From: Bacteroidales bacterium Phil12
Lineage (GTDB): Bacteria > Bacteroidota > Bacteroidia > Bacteroidales > P3
Length of the DNA stretch: 64,000 nt
Direction: 5' to 3'
Assembly: GCA_002633275.1 (NCBI GenBank)
Contig: NWBO01000149.1
Location: forward strand, 1-64,000
The first letter of the stretch is position 1; each line of letters opens with the position of its first letter. Shown in pieces: positions 8,984-17,861 of the stretch. The notes below the pieces were generated by a model. It was not told where the DNA came from and did not search any database. It saw nothing but the letters and a program-made list of their open reading frames with translations. The translations under genes were made by a program, and so were the position numbers.

Positions 8984-9078
8984 TATTTTTTCGCCTTCCT
9001 TTTTCAACATAATACAATCGCAAAACAATATTATGCACTCATACTGCGTTATACGACAAAAAAGTAAAAAGTTTATAT

Positions 9079-10398
9079 ATGGATTCCGAGAAATTACTAA
9101 GACAAGTCAAAGTCGTATTCAGAAAATACTTTTCGCTTTCAAACGACATAGACGACGAAAACAAAGTTATCGAAGATATAAAACAAGGAGTGAGTTTTCG
9201 TGGGGCGAACCTGTGGATTTTGATTATTGCAATTTTTGTCGCTTCGCTCGGACTGAACGTCAATAGTACGGCGGTCATTATCGGAGCAATGCTTATATCT
9301 CCGCTTATGGGACCTATCGTGGGCGTTGGTTTTTCCATCGGCACATTGGATTTCGAGCTGCTAAAAAAATCTTTGCGAAACTTCCTTGTGGCAACGGGTA
9401 TCAGTATCGTTACGGCAACCATTTACTTTTTCATAACTCCTTTTGACGAAGAACAAAGCGAATTATTGGCACGTACCACTCCCACCATTTACGACGTATT
9501 GATTGCCTTTTGCGGTGGTGCGGCAGGTGTTATCGCAATATGCACCAAACAAAAAAGCAACGTTATTCCCGGCGTTGCCATAGCCACTGCATTGATGCCG
9601 CCGTTATGCACTGCCGGCTACGGAATTGCAATGGGTAAGATTTCGTATTTTCTCGGAGCGTTTTATTTGTATTTTATCAACAGCGTGTTTATCTGTACCG
9701 CCACATTCTTTGGCGTCAAAGTGATGAAATACCATAAGAAAAGCATAATAGACGAACAAAAAGCCAAAAACATAAAGAAATCTTTTTACGCCATCATAAC
9801 CATCGCCATAATTCCGTCGATATTTATGACGATAAGCATTGTCAATAAAAGTCTTTTCAAATCAAACGTCAATACCTTTATGAAAGAGCAACTGACTTTT
9901 CAAGGCACCAAGATAATCACTCACGAGATTGACAAAGAAAACAAAGTCTTGAATTTTGTCGCAATAGGTAACGAGATAACTCCGCAACAGATAGAAAATG
10001 CCAAAAGCACAATGAAAAAATACAAATTGGATAAATACGATTTACAGATACTTCAAAATGCGGAATACAAAGATTTGATTGCCACAAACAATGATTTAGA
10101 TGATTTGAATGCACATATCGCCGTATTGAATAATGAATTAAACAAATACAAACGATTGGAAAATTTGAGCGATGTACTAAGTAACGAAGTCAAGATATTG
10201 TTCCCCGACATAAAAACGGTGTCGCTTTCTCAATCCACACAATCCAACACGGCGGATAGCAATCACACCCAAACCATTATTGCCGTTTTGGAATCGGATA
10301 AAGCAAACGAAATAACTTCAACGGAAAAAGACAAAATCTTTTCCTGGTTAAAAACCCGAACCAACGAACCGCAGATAAAACTATATATCGTTAAATAA
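9079..10398 (+). CDS. DUF389 family membrane protein
   Basis: The 439-residue protein has the DUF389 core in residues about 40-215: a helix ending SLGLNVNSTAVIIGAMLISP and then LMGPI, and later TALMPPLCTAGYG. Several transmembrane helices follow, and a soluble C-terminal half of about 200 residues. Family function is not established. It stands alone between two divergently placed minus-strand genes and ends at a strong palindromic terminator. Confidence 0.85.
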   Translation: MDSEKLLRQVKVVFRKYFSLSNDIDDENKVIEDIKQGVSFRGANLWILIIAIFVASLGLNVNSTAVIIGAMLISPLMGPIVGVGFSIGTLDFELLKKSLRNFLVATGISIVTATIYFFITPFDEEQSELLARTTPTIYDVLIAFCGGAAGVIAICTKQKSNVIPGVAIATALMPPLCTAGYGIAMGKISYFLGAFYLYFINSVFICTATFFGVKVMKYHKKSIIDEQKAKNIKKSFYAIITIAIIPSIFMTISIVNKSLFKSNVNTFMKEQLTFQGTKIITHEIDKENKVLNFVAIGNEITPQQIENAKSTMKKYKLDKYDLQILQNAEYKDLIATNNDLDDLNAHIAVLNNELNKYKRLENLSDVLSNEVKILFPDIKTVSLSQSTQSNTADSNHTQTIIAVLESDKANEITSTEKDKIFSWLKTRTNEPQIKLYIVK

Positions 10399-10427
10399 AT
10401 AACATTTCGCTAACGTAAAACCTCATC

Positions 10428-10457
10428 ATTGGTTCGGATAGTACTATCCGAACCAAT
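10428..10457 (+). terminator. Perfect 30-bp palindromic terminator
   Basis: ATTGGTTCGGATAGT is followed directly by its exact complement ACTATCCGAACCAAT, then ATTCTTTAT. It lies 30 bp after the DUF389 stop. Confidence 0.7.
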
Positions 10458-10507
10458 ATTCTTTATAGTGCAAAAAATTTCTTAAAACCATAAGGCGAAA
10501 AAAATTG

Positions 10508-10586
10508 TATGTATTATTAGAAAATTAGTGTGAGTAATTAGTAAAATAATATGAGTGATTAATAAATTAATATCACTAACTAAAAA
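10508..10586 (-). repeat. 21-bp repeat array N
   Basis: Read on the minus strand there are three full 21-bp units, for example TATTTTACTAAT followed by TACTCACAC, plus a partial one beginning TAGTTAGTGATAT. It sits between the DUF389 and nhaD terminators. Confidence 0.75.
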
Positions 10587-10651
10587 AGCGGCTTTATAAA
10601 TCATAATTTCGGTATTAGTATGCAAGGAAATGATATTACAATTCTATATTA

Positions 10652-10692
10652 AAATAAAAAAGACGGAGCAAAAAACTCCGTCTTTTCGTTTT
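10652..10692 (-). terminator. Terminator of nhaD
   Basis: An AAGACGGAG / CTCCGTCTT stem (10660-10668, 10676-10684) is flanked by A and T runs on both sides, so it could act in both directions. Confidence 0.8.
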
Positions 10693-10709
10693 GTTTTATA
10701 TGTTTTCCA

Positions 10710-12014
10710 TTAACTATGGAATATAAACATTGACATTAGAACATAAACACCTGCACCTGCAAGGTATCCTAACAATGCCCATAGTGATATGTGTTTCAAA
10801 TACCATACAAAGTCTATTTTTTCCATACCCATGACAGCAACGCCTGCTGCCGAACCGATAATCAATAATGAACCACCTGTTCCGGCGCAATATGCAAGAA
10901 ATTCCCAAAATGCTCCGTCCATCGCAAAATGACCTACTGCTTGAATATCATACATACCCATTGCGGCAGCAACCAATGGAACATTATCCACGATTGATGA
11001 CAATGCACCGATTACCAAATCCGTTATATAGAAATTACCCATCTTATCCAAACCTTGCGCCAACAATGTCAAATGACCTGCTTCGGACAAACAAGCAACA
11101 GCCATCAAAATACCCAAGAAGAACAATACAGAAGGAGTATCGACACGGGTAATGATGTTGCCTATATTCATTTTCTTATATACCTCAGGGCTATGCTTGT
11201 GCATTAACTCCGTTACAACCCACAATACACCAAGACCCAAAAGTATTCCTAAGTATGGAGGTAGATGTGTTATTGTTTTGAAAACAGGAGTAAAGATTAA
11301 AAAGCCGACACCTACGATAAGAACGATTTTACTTTGTGTTTTGGAAATCATTGAAACCGATTTATTGGCATTACTATCTGCTGATTTTTCAAAGTTACCT
11401 TTCATCATCATTGATATACCTGCAACAGGGACAACCATACATACAACAGAAGCCAAGAATGTTTCTTTTATCACGCCTGCTGCCGAAATATTGCCTTTAA
11501 TCCAAAGCATAATGGTTGTAACATCTCCGATAGGAGACCAAGCACCACCTGCATTGGCAGCCAAGATAACCACGCCACCGAATAACCAACGATCTTTTTT
11601 TTCAGGGACCAGTTTTCTAAGCAAAGCAACCATAACGATAGATGTTGTCAAGTTGTCCAAAACGGCAGACATAAAGAACGTAAGAATAGCAATAATCCAA
11701 AGGAGTTTGCGTTTGCTCTTCGTCGTAATTCTGTCTGTAATGATAGAAAAGCCACCGTGTTGGTCGATTGTTTCAACGATTGTCATAGCACCCAATAAGA
11801 AGAACAGAATTTCTGCCGTGTCTCCAAGATGCATAATCAAGACCTCATGGCCATCTTGCGCATTAAAGCCGCCAATAGTTACGTAAAGTGTCCACATAGC
11901 TACCGCCAAAAGCAAAGCAGTAGCAGATTTGTTGATGTGAAAAGTATGCTCCGTCGCAATAAAGAAGTATCCAATCACAAATACAACAACCATAATTAAC
12001 ATAGCACTACTCAT
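10710..12014 (-). CDS. nhaD: Na+/H+ antiporter, NhaD type
   Basis: The 434-residue integral membrane protein of the ion-transporter superfamily has about 12 hydrophobic helices. Characteristic segments are GAMTIVETIDQHGGF, SAVLDNLTTSIVMVALLRKL and ANAGGAWSPIGDVTTIMLW, and in the second half SSIVDNVPLVAAAMGMY. The paired DNLTT and DNVPL segments are the two inverted-repeat halves of the transport core. It exports Na+ or Li+ in exchange for protons. It is followed by a strong terminator and begins 75 bp after the yidC stop on the same strand. Confidence 0.9.
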   Translation of the reverse strand: MSSAMLIMVVVFVIGYFFIATEHTFHINKSATALLLAVAMWTLYVTIGGFNAQDGHEVLIMHLGDTAEILFFLLGAMTIVETIDQHGGFSIITDRITTKSKRKLLWIIAILTFFMSAVLDNLTTSIVMVALLRKLVPEKKDRWLFGGVVILAANAGGAWSPIGDVTTIMLWIKGNISAAGVIKETFLASVVCMVVPVAGISMMMKGNFEKSADSNANKSVSMISKTQSKIVLIVGVGFLIFTPVFKTITHLPPYLGILLGLGVLWVVTELMHKHSPEVYKKMNIGNIITRVDTPSVLFFLGILMAVACLSEAGHLTLLAQGLDKMGNFYITDLVIGALSSIVDNVPLVAAAMGMYDIQAVGHFAMDGAFWEFLAYCAGTGGSLLIIGSAAGVAVMGMEKIDFVWYLKHISLWALLGYLAGAGVYVLMSMFIFHS

Positions 12015-12088
12015 AATTTTTGTTGTTTTTTAGTTAATATTTGTTTGTTTTACTTTATTATAATGTATCAATAACATTCGCATTTCAC

Positions 12089-14092
12089 TTATCTGCGTTT
12101 TGCAGCGTTCTTTTGTCTTTCTTCCAACAGACGACGATTTTGTTTTTCAAGATTCTCCATTCGTTGTTGCCATTTGGATTTTTTCATCGGCTTCTTGGAA
12201 TTTTTTGCCAAACGTTCAAGAATTTTTTGTTCGTTGATTGTTTTACGTATTATGAACATTTGAAGAACGGAAATCAACAATGACAATAAGTAATAGTAGT
12301 TCAAGGCTGCCGAGAAGTTATTCAAAACAAACAACATCATTATCGGCATACCGTACATCATAAACTTCATACCCGGCATCGTGTTTGTCTGTGCCTGTTG
12401 GTTCATTGTCATTTTTGTATATAATAACTGAGCAATTGTCATTAAAAGACAGAATAATGATACGTGGTTTCCGTAAAACGGTATGTTGAACGACAAATCC
12501 AAAATGCTATCGTAGGTCGATAAATCGTCAGCCCAAAGGAATGACTGCTGACGCAACTCTATTGACGAAGGGAAGAAACGGAACATTGCAATCAATATAG
12601 GAAACTGTATAAGCATCGGCAAACAGCCCGCCATCGGATTGATGCCAGCGTTCTTATAAAGTTGTTGTATCGCCTGTTGTTTTTGCAGCATCTGGTCTTG
12701 TTTAGGATATTTCTCGTTTATCTTGTTTATTTCCGGCTGCAAAACTTTCATTTTTGCCGTAGAAGAAAAAGATTTATATGCCAACGGAAATAGCACAATC
12801 TTAACAAGCAAGGTCAAAATCAATATTATCAAACCGTAACTCAAACCAAAATCAACAAGAAAGTCAAATACAGGAATGATAACGAAACGATTGACCCATT
12901 GCATCAAGAAAAAGCCCCAACCCAACGGTATCGTACGTTCCATATCTATTTTATACTTCTTGACGATATTATATTTGTTCGGCCCAAAGAAGAAGTCCAT
13001 AGAATATTCTGTGGCAGGCTTGGAATTATCATAACCAAGAGTCATCTGAGATTGCATAGTACGCATATAATCTTTGGAGCCTTGTTTCTCGGTAATGGTT
13101 TTCAAGTTTGCACTCTCGAACCAAGAAGATTTATCATTGCAAATCAAGGCGGCAGAAAAGAATTGCTGTTTGAATGAAATCCATTTGATAGGAATACCAA
13201 TCTCTTTTTTGTCGTCATCTCTGCCCTGCTCTTTTAGATATTCGACATCGTCGGAAAGTTTATAGTATAAAGTAGAGTTCTTTCTTTCTATATCAACATC
13301 TTTTTCTTTCAAACGCAAATCACTCTTCCATACCATTTCCACTTGCGAGTCATCGGAAATAACATCTTGCATATTGTTCAAGATGACGTGATAACCCAAT
13401 CTGTAATCATCACCTCGCAAAATGTATTTGTATTCAATGTAAGACTTGCTTGACCTGTAAAAATCCTCATCGGATATATTTATCGTATCGGGTTTATTAG
13501 CAAACAAACGCATAGAAACTATCAAAGAATCCTTACCCGAAACCTTCAAACTTTCGCCATTATACCTTTTACCATTAACAAACGGTATAAAATCCAAATC
13601 GGAAGTTGAAACAACAATACTACCTGTGGATAAATTAAATCCGTAAGAATTTCCGTCATTTGTAAAGAACACCACCGGCTTTTTATCGTAGGTTTTATAA
13701 TCTTTAAGTGTTACTTGTTTGACAACACCGCCTTTTGTGGTTAAATCAACCGAGAAAACATCGTTTTCAAGTTTTATCGACTTCGCATCTTTCAATGCAC
13801 TATTGGAAAATGATGCGTATTTATCAGTTATTTTCTTTTTTGCTTCGGCTCTTAAAGAATCGTTACCCTCGCTTTGTTCCACCATTTTTTTAAGGACTGC
13901 GTCTTCACTTTCTGCATTTGCAGTGGCCTCTGATGTTTTGTTTTTACTTTGTTTTGCTTTCTGTACGGCAGCAATGGAGTCATTGTATCTTTTTTGTTGA
14001 GCAAGTTGTTCCTCGGTAGGTCGCGAAATATACCCGAATACCAAGAAAACAACACATATAAGCACCAAGCCGACTATCGTTTTTTTATCCAT
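12089..14092 (-). CDS. yidC: Membrane protein insertase YidC
   Basis: The 667-residue protein has an N-terminal anchor (residues 5-22), a large periplasmic beta domain to about residue 380, and then the conserved insertase core of about five helices (LILTLLVKIVLFPLAYKSF, NPMAGCLPMLIQFPILIAMF, MMLFVLNNFSAALNYYY). A basic tail (KKPMKKSKWQQRMENLEKQ and on) can contact ribosomes. It inserts inner-membrane proteins with or after SecYEG. It has its own promoter just upstream. Confidence 0.96.
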   Translation of the reverse strand: MDKKTIVGLVLICVVFLVFGYISRPTEEQLAQQKRYNDSIAAVQKAKQSKNKTSEATANAESEDAVLKKMVEQSEGNDSLRAEAKKKITDKYASFSNSALKDAKSIKLENDVFSVDLTTKGGVVKQVTLKDYKTYDKKPVVFFTNDGNSYGFNLSTGSIVVSTSDLDFIPFVNGKRYNGESLKVSGKDSLIVSMRLFANKPDTINISDEDFYRSSKSYIEYKYILRGDDYRLGYHVILNNMQDVISDDSQVEMVWKSDLRLKEKDVDIERKNSTLYYKLSDDVEYLKEQGRDDDKKEIGIPIKWISFKQQFFSAALICNDKSSWFESANLKTITEKQGSKDYMRTMQSQMTLGYDNSKPATEYSMDFFFGPNKYNIVKKYKIDMERTIPLGWGFFLMQWVNRFVIIPVFDFLVDFGLSYGLIILILTLLVKIVLFPLAYKSFSSTAKMKVLQPEINKINEKYPKQDQMLQKQQAIQQLYKNAGINPMAGCLPMLIQFPILIAMFRFFPSSIELRQQSFLWADDLSTYDSILDLSFNIPFYGNHVSLFCLLMTIAQLLYTKMTMNQQAQTNTMPGMKFMMYGMPIMMLFVLNNFSAALNYYYLLSLLISVLQMFIIRKTINEQKILERLAKNSKKPMKKSKWQQRMENLEKQNRRLLEERQKNAAKRR

Positions 14093-14143
14093 GATGTTGT
14101 ATCGTCTGTTTGTAGTTTAATATAATCAATAAAAATTAAGGTG

Positions 14144-14174
14144 CAAAGATACAATTTTTTCCATTACTGACAAA
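14144..14174 (-). promoter_or_regulatory. yidC promoter
   Basis: The minus strand carries TTTG (14174-14171), a 19-bp spacer and TATCTTTG (14151-14144), about 50 nt before the yidC ATG. Confidence 0.7.
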
Positions 14175-14218
14175 AATAAATGGATATGTTTTAATTTTTT
14201 ACTAATATCTCACAAAAG

Positions 14219-14299
14219 AAAAATAATGTTTAACACTAATTTTTTAATGTTTAACATTATTTTTTTCTTGTTTAACACTAATTTTTTCTTATTTGATAC
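14219..14299 (+). repeat. 21-bp repeat array C, overlapping the comF 3' end
   Basis: Three full units follow in exact 21-bp register, for example TAATTTTTTAAT followed by GTTTAACAT. The last unit (TAATTTTTTCTT then ATTTGATAC) covers the comF stop codon and its last three codons. Confidence 0.8.
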
Positions 14300-15014
14300 C
14301 GGAGGACAGGCAAGCGACATAAATCTCGTTATTGCTGTTTCCTTTTAACACTCTGCAACATTCCTTTAATGTGGAACAAGTTGTAACTACATCATCTATC
14401 AAAAGAATTTTCTTGTCATTGAAAACATCGGGGTGTTTTACCTTAAACGCTCCGCGAACATTCTTGTAACGGTCTTGGCGTGAGGATTTATGCTGGGATT
14501 TAGAACGAACAACTCGCGTAAGATTGTTCTTGATTACCTTTTTCTTAAATCTCTTACCTATAACGTCAGCAATTATATCACATTGATTATATCCTATTTT
14601 GAATTTATCAATATAGTGCAACGGCACAGGTACAATATAATCTATATCATATATCCAAATTTTATCTTCCAATCTATCGCAAAGCATTCGTGATAGTATC
14701 TCTCCTTTGCGAATATTTTCCTTGAATTTAAATTTATGTATCGCTGTTTTGGCGATAGGATACCAAAGAGCAATGCATATGTCCTTGATATAACCTGCAA
14801 TAGGGGCAAAATTATCCCCGATATTCGTTATATCCTCGTAACGATAATTTTTTCTGCAAGTATAACAAATTCTTTCATATATAACGGATTTTTCATTCTT
14901 GCCTGCTCGCCGTTCTCTTTTTGTTAATGGCTCGTTACAGAATATACATGTCTTTGGAAAAAATGTATAATACAAGTCCTTCAATAGTGATATAATTTTA
15001 CCGAACATACTCAA
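14289..15014 (-). CDS. comF: ComF family phosphoribosyltransferase-like protein
   Basis: The 241-residue protein has an N-terminal zinc-ribbon-like part (CIFCNEPL and ICYTCRKN, residues 19-60) and a C-terminal PRTase-type domain. The PRPP-binding loop is ILLIDDVVTTCSTLKECC, and SQHKSSRQDRYKNVRGAF is the usual ComF block. In naturally transformable bacteria ComF takes part in DNA uptake; elsewhere its role is uncertain. Its last codons are shared with a 21-bp repeat unit. Confidence 0.85.
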   Translation of the reverse strand: MSMFGKIISLLKDLYYTFFPKTCIFCNEPLTKRERRAGKNEKSVIYERICYTCRKNYRYEDITNIGDNFAPIAGYIKDICIALWYPIAKTAIHKFKFKENIRKGEILSRMLCDRLEDKIWIYDIDYIVPVPLHYIDKFKIGYNQCDIIADVIGKRFKKKVIKNNLTRVVRSKSQHKSSRQDRYKNVRGAFKVKHPDVFNDKKILLIDDVVTTCSTLKECCRVLKGNSNNEIYVACLSSGIK

Positions 15015-15031
15015 AAATGTGTATTTTAGTG

Positions 15032-15039
15032 CAAAAATA
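15032..15039 (-). promoter_or_regulatory. comF -7 element
   Basis: TATTTTTG on the minus strand, 18 nt before the comF ATG, in a divergent promoter region shared with the gene at 15110. Confidence 0.5.
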
Positions 15040-15073
15040 TACTATTTTTATAATTTGATAATAAAAAAATCTG

Positions 15074-15081
15074 TACTTTTG
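15074..15081 (+). promoter_or_regulatory. -7 element of the Cys-rich protein operon
   Basis: TACTTTTG followed by CAATC, 28 nt before the ATG at 15110. The -33 element is less clear. Confidence 0.55.
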
Positions 15082-15109
15082 CAATCAAATTTATTAAAAC
15101 TTAAAAAAA

Positions 15110-15664
15110 ATGAACAAGAAAATTTTCACATTAGCCATTGCGACATTGTTTTGTGTAACATTGTTTGCTCAACAGAAAACGGAAAATTGTCCTTTTGGCG
15201 GTAGAGAAAACTGCACAGGTTATTGCGGACGTTTCGTAGATGAGAACAACGACAAATATTGTGATTTCAGCAAACTAACCGACACTACAAATGTTGGCAA
15301 ATCTGCAAAACACGAATGCACGTCAAAAAACAAAAAAGACAATCATGAATGCACCGAAAAAAACAGACATAACAATTGTCAGAATAAAGATTTGAACAAA
15401 AAGCACGAACGAGACGGAAAACATATCGATTGTGCAAACAAAGGCAAACAACAAGAGTGCAACAACAAAGATTTGAATAAAAAACACGAATGCACCGGTG
15501 AGCGTAAAGAATGCAAAAACAATCACAACGAGTGTGCCGATAAAAACAAACATCACGAATGCAAAAACAAAGACTTAAATAAAAAACACGAATGTACCGG
15601 TAATCATAAAGAATGCACCGACAAAAACAAGCACAATGAATGTCAAAACAAAAAAGACAAGTAG
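15110..15664 (+). CDS. Secreted Cys/His/Lys-rich repeat protein
   Basis: The 184-residue protein has a signal peptide (residues 1-21, ending LFAQQ) and then CPFGGRENCTGYCGRFVDEN with NDKYCDF. That block joins four cysteines to a DxNxD loop resembling an EF-hand site. The remaining 130 residues are very rich in Lys, Asn, Cys, His and Glu. They contain three copies of NKDLNKKHE spaced 27 and 34 residues apart, each followed by Cys-rich KEC/HEC motifs. Metal binding is a reasonable guess; no enzyme motif is present. The next gene, 13 bp downstream, carries the same N-terminal block, so the two probably act together. Confidence 0.75.
   Translation: MNKKIFTLAIATLFCVTLFAQQKTENCPFGGRENCTGYCGRFVDENNDKYCDFSKLTDTTNVGKSAKHECTSKNKKDNHECTEKNRHNNCQNKDLNKKHERDGKHIDCANKGKQQECNNKDLNKKHECTGERKECKNNHNECADKNKHHECKNKDLNKKHECTGNHKECTDKNKHNECQNKKDK
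15383..15655 (+). repeat. Tandem coding repeats in the Cys-rich protein
   Basis: The DNA encoding NKDLNKKHE recurs at about 15383, 15464 and 15566 (spacings 81 and 102 bp, a difference of 21 bp). The flanking CTG-KEC codons are also repeated. This is internal duplication within the gene. Confidence 0.7.
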
Positions 15665-15677
15665 TACTAACTGAATT

Positions 15678-16433
15678 ATGAAGAAATTACTTTTCATCGT
15701 TGTTGCAATTGCAACAACGATGGTTGTTTATTCACAAGAACAACACCCTGAAAATTGCCCATTAGGTGGCAGGGAGGATTGCACAGGTTATTGCGGAGAA
15801 TTTAATGATAACAATGGCGATGGCTTTTGCGACTTTGCCACCTTGTCAAGTCAAAAACAAAAGAAAGAAAATAAAACCGAAAAATCAATTAACGAAAACA
15901 AAAATCAAAATTCTCCAAAAGCGAAAACAAACTCACAAAAAGATAAATCGACATCACAAACTAATAAAATAATCAGTGAAACTAATAGAATAGTTAGTGA
16001 AACTAATCCGTCAGTTACGGACACTATTTCCGCAGTTAATAATACCGAAAAATCCGCTACTGAATCTGCCGCTCCAACAACCATAGAACACTCTCGCAAA
16101 GCCCAACAACACTATCATTTTTGGCCGTTTTGCTTAATTACAATCATTCTTTACCTTGTCAGCGTGATAATGGTAAAAACCAAACGTATTACAAAAATCA
16201 CTCATCGCAAGATTTGGAACATTGTTTTGCTTATCACTTGTTTGGTTTCGTGTCTTATAGGAATGTATGTGGTTTTGGCAAAAATGTATGGGTGGAATAT
16301 GAATTATATGGAACTGATGAAATGGCACGTTAATGTTGGAATAGCGATGACAATAGTGGCAATAATCCATATATTTTGGCATTTGAAATACTGGAAAAAC
16401 CTTTTCAAACTTTTGAAAAACACATCGGATTAA
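15678..16433 (+). CDS. DUF4405-like membrane protein with Cys/DxNxD domain
   Basis: The 251-residue protein has a signal peptide, then CPLGGREDCTGYCGEF with DNNGDGFCDF (residues 26-53), the same block as its upstream neighbour. Next is a polar Lys/Asn/Thr linker (60-135) and a four-helix membrane domain of the DUF4405 type. That domain has histidines in THRKIWN, KWHVNVG and IHIFWHLKYW that could hold haem. Part of the linker is made of in-frame 7-residue repeats (TNKIISE, TNRIVSE, TNPSVTD) encoded by 21-bp units of the dispersed repeat. A redox role is inferred from the histidines only. Confidence 0.7.
   Translation: MKKLLFIVVAIATTMVVYSQEQHPENCPLGGREDCTGYCGEFNDNNGDGFCDFATLSSQKQKKENKTEKSINENKNQNSPKAKTNSQKDKSTSQTNKIISETNRIVSETNPSVTDTISAVNNTEKSATESAAPTTIEHSRKAQQHYHFWPFCLITIILYLVSVIMVKTKRITKITHRKIWNIVLLITCLVSCLIGMYVVLAKMYGWNMNYMELMKWHVNVGIAMTIVAIIHIFWHLKYWKNLFKLLKNTSD
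15962..16045 (+). repeat. 21-bp repeat array D, inside a coding sequence
   Basis: Four units lie in exact register: 15962-15982, 15983-16003, 16004-16024 and 16025-16045. They start TAATAAAATAAT, TAATAGAATAGT, TAATCCGTCAGT and TATTTCCGCAGT. The first three end GAAAC, GAAAC and GACAC. The reading frame passes straight through because 21 is a multiple of 3. Confidence 0.75.
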
Positions 16434-16459
16434 TTTTTCATAATGAAATTTTATCGGAT

Positions 16460-17776
16460 ATGCTAAACAAAAACACTCTGAATTACCAAATTCTCCGCCT
16501 AACCATACCTAATATAATAACCAATATCACCATTCCTTTGTTAGGTATGGTCGATACGGCTATTGTGGGACATATCGCCAACAATGGCATAGAAAACGAT
16601 TATATAGGTGCTGTCGCTGTCGGCAGTATGATATTCAATTTTCTGTATTGGGGCTTCGGTTTTCTAAGAATGGGTACAAGCGGATTTACAGCACAAGCCT
16701 ACGGAGCAAAAAATGATAATGAACAAATAGATATACTTACAAGAGCTTTGACAATAGGGCTTAGTGTTGCGTTGCTTATACTTATCTTACAAGCACCTAT
16801 CGCCCGACTGGCGGCATCTGTTATCGAAGACAAAAATAATGTTATGTCTTTGGCGTTGGAATATTTCTTTATCCGTATATGGGCTGCTCCTGCCGTGCTT
16901 GGTATGTACGCATTGAAAGGTTGGTTTATCGGTATGCAGGATAGTAAAACACCGATGTACACCGCTATCGTTATCAATGTGGTTAATATTGTCTTCGATT
17001 TAATCTTTGTTATAGGTTTTTCAATGACTATTAAAGGCGTTGCCTTGGCAACAGTTATTTCGCAGTATAGCGGACTTGCTTTGATTTCTATTATTTTCCT
17101 TATCAGACACAGACGCAATTACAATATTTCTCTTAAAAGGGCTTTGCATTGGAATAAAATGCGTTTGTTTTTCAAAGTCAATGGAGATATTTTCTTACGA
17201 ACCATTTGCATCATTGCTGTAACGACGTATTTTACAATAGCCTCCTCCGCTCACCCTTACCCTACTCTTGCGATAAACACTCTGATTATGCAATTGTTTA
17301 GTCTGTTCTCTTATTTTATGGACGGATTCGCTTACGCATGTGAAAGTCTCTGCGGAAAATATTATGGTGCAAAAGATTTTAAGGGGCTAAAACAAGTTGT
17401 CAAACGTGTTATCCTTTGGGGAACTGCATTAGCGGTGTTATGTTCATTACTTTACGCTTTTTCCGGAAAAGAAATAATATCAATCCTTACCGACAAACCC
17501 GAAGTTATTACTGCAACCGACAATTACAGAGTATGGCTCGTTTTGATACCTATAACAGGTTTTTTGGCGTTTTTATATGACGGCATTTTGATTGGTATGA
17601 CCAAAAGCAAAATTATGCGCGACGCCATTTTCGTATCAACCGCAATGTTTTTCGCTTCATACTTCCTATTAAATCAAACCAATAACGCTCTTTGGCTCGG
17701 CTTTATTCTTTATTTATCGGGCAGAAGTGTTTTGATGTTTATTTTTTCTTACAAAAAGATTTTTAGACTTGAATGA
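16460..17776 (+). CDS. MATE family efflux transporter (DinF-like)
   Basis: The 438-residue protein has about 12 helices in two halves typical of MATE. The first helix region is IPNIITNITIPLLGMVDTAI followed by VGHI. Drug or toxin export by Na+ or H+ antiport is the family role. An in-frame ATG at 16376 would overlap the upstream gene, but the ATG at 16460 gives the normal N-terminus (MLNKNTLNYQILRLTIPNI). It follows the DUF4405-like gene by 26 bp and is probably cotranscribed, ending at the terminator at 17801. Confidence 0.88.
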   Translation: MLNKNTLNYQILRLTIPNIITNITIPLLGMVDTAIVGHIANNGIENDYIGAVAVGSMIFNFLYWGFGFLRMGTSGFTAQAYGAKNDNEQIDILTRALTIGLSVALLILILQAPIARLAASVIEDKNNVMSLALEYFFIRIWAAPAVLGMYALKGWFIGMQDSKTPMYTAIVINVVNIVFDLIFVIGFSMTIKGVALATVISQYSGLALISIIFLIRHRRNYNISLKRALHWNKMRLFFKVNGDIFLRTICIIAVTTYFTIASSAHPYPTLAINTLIMQLFSLFSYFMDGFAYACESLCGKYYGAKDFKGLKQVVKRVILWGTALAVLCSLLYAFSGKEIISILTDKPEVITATDNYRVWLVLIPITGFLAFLYDGILIGMTKSKIMRDAIFVSTAMFFASYFLLNQTNNALWLGFILYLSGRSVLMFIFSYKKIFRLE

Positions 17777-17800
17777 TTTTTCTTTTGAATAGATTTATAC

Positions 17801-17834
17801 AATAAGCGGTGCGAAGTTTTTCGCACCGCTTATT
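17801..17834. terminator. Bidirectional terminator between MATE and thioesterase genes
   Basis: AATAAGCGGTGCGAA (17801-17815), a 4-nt loop and its perfect complement (17820-17834) lie between two converging genes. Confidence 0.85.
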
Positions 17835-17861
17835 ATGTTTATGATGTCTGAATAAAAACCG

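Noticed and set aside
10428..10457. 30-bp perfect palindrome as an operator or recombination site
   Set aside because: Its position just after the DUF389 stop and the T-rich sequence after it fit a terminator; no partner site was seen elsewhere.
15323..15556. Hydrophobic antisense frame over the Cys-rich protein gene
   Set aside because: It is a shadow created by the Lys/Asn codons of the real gene on the opposite strand.
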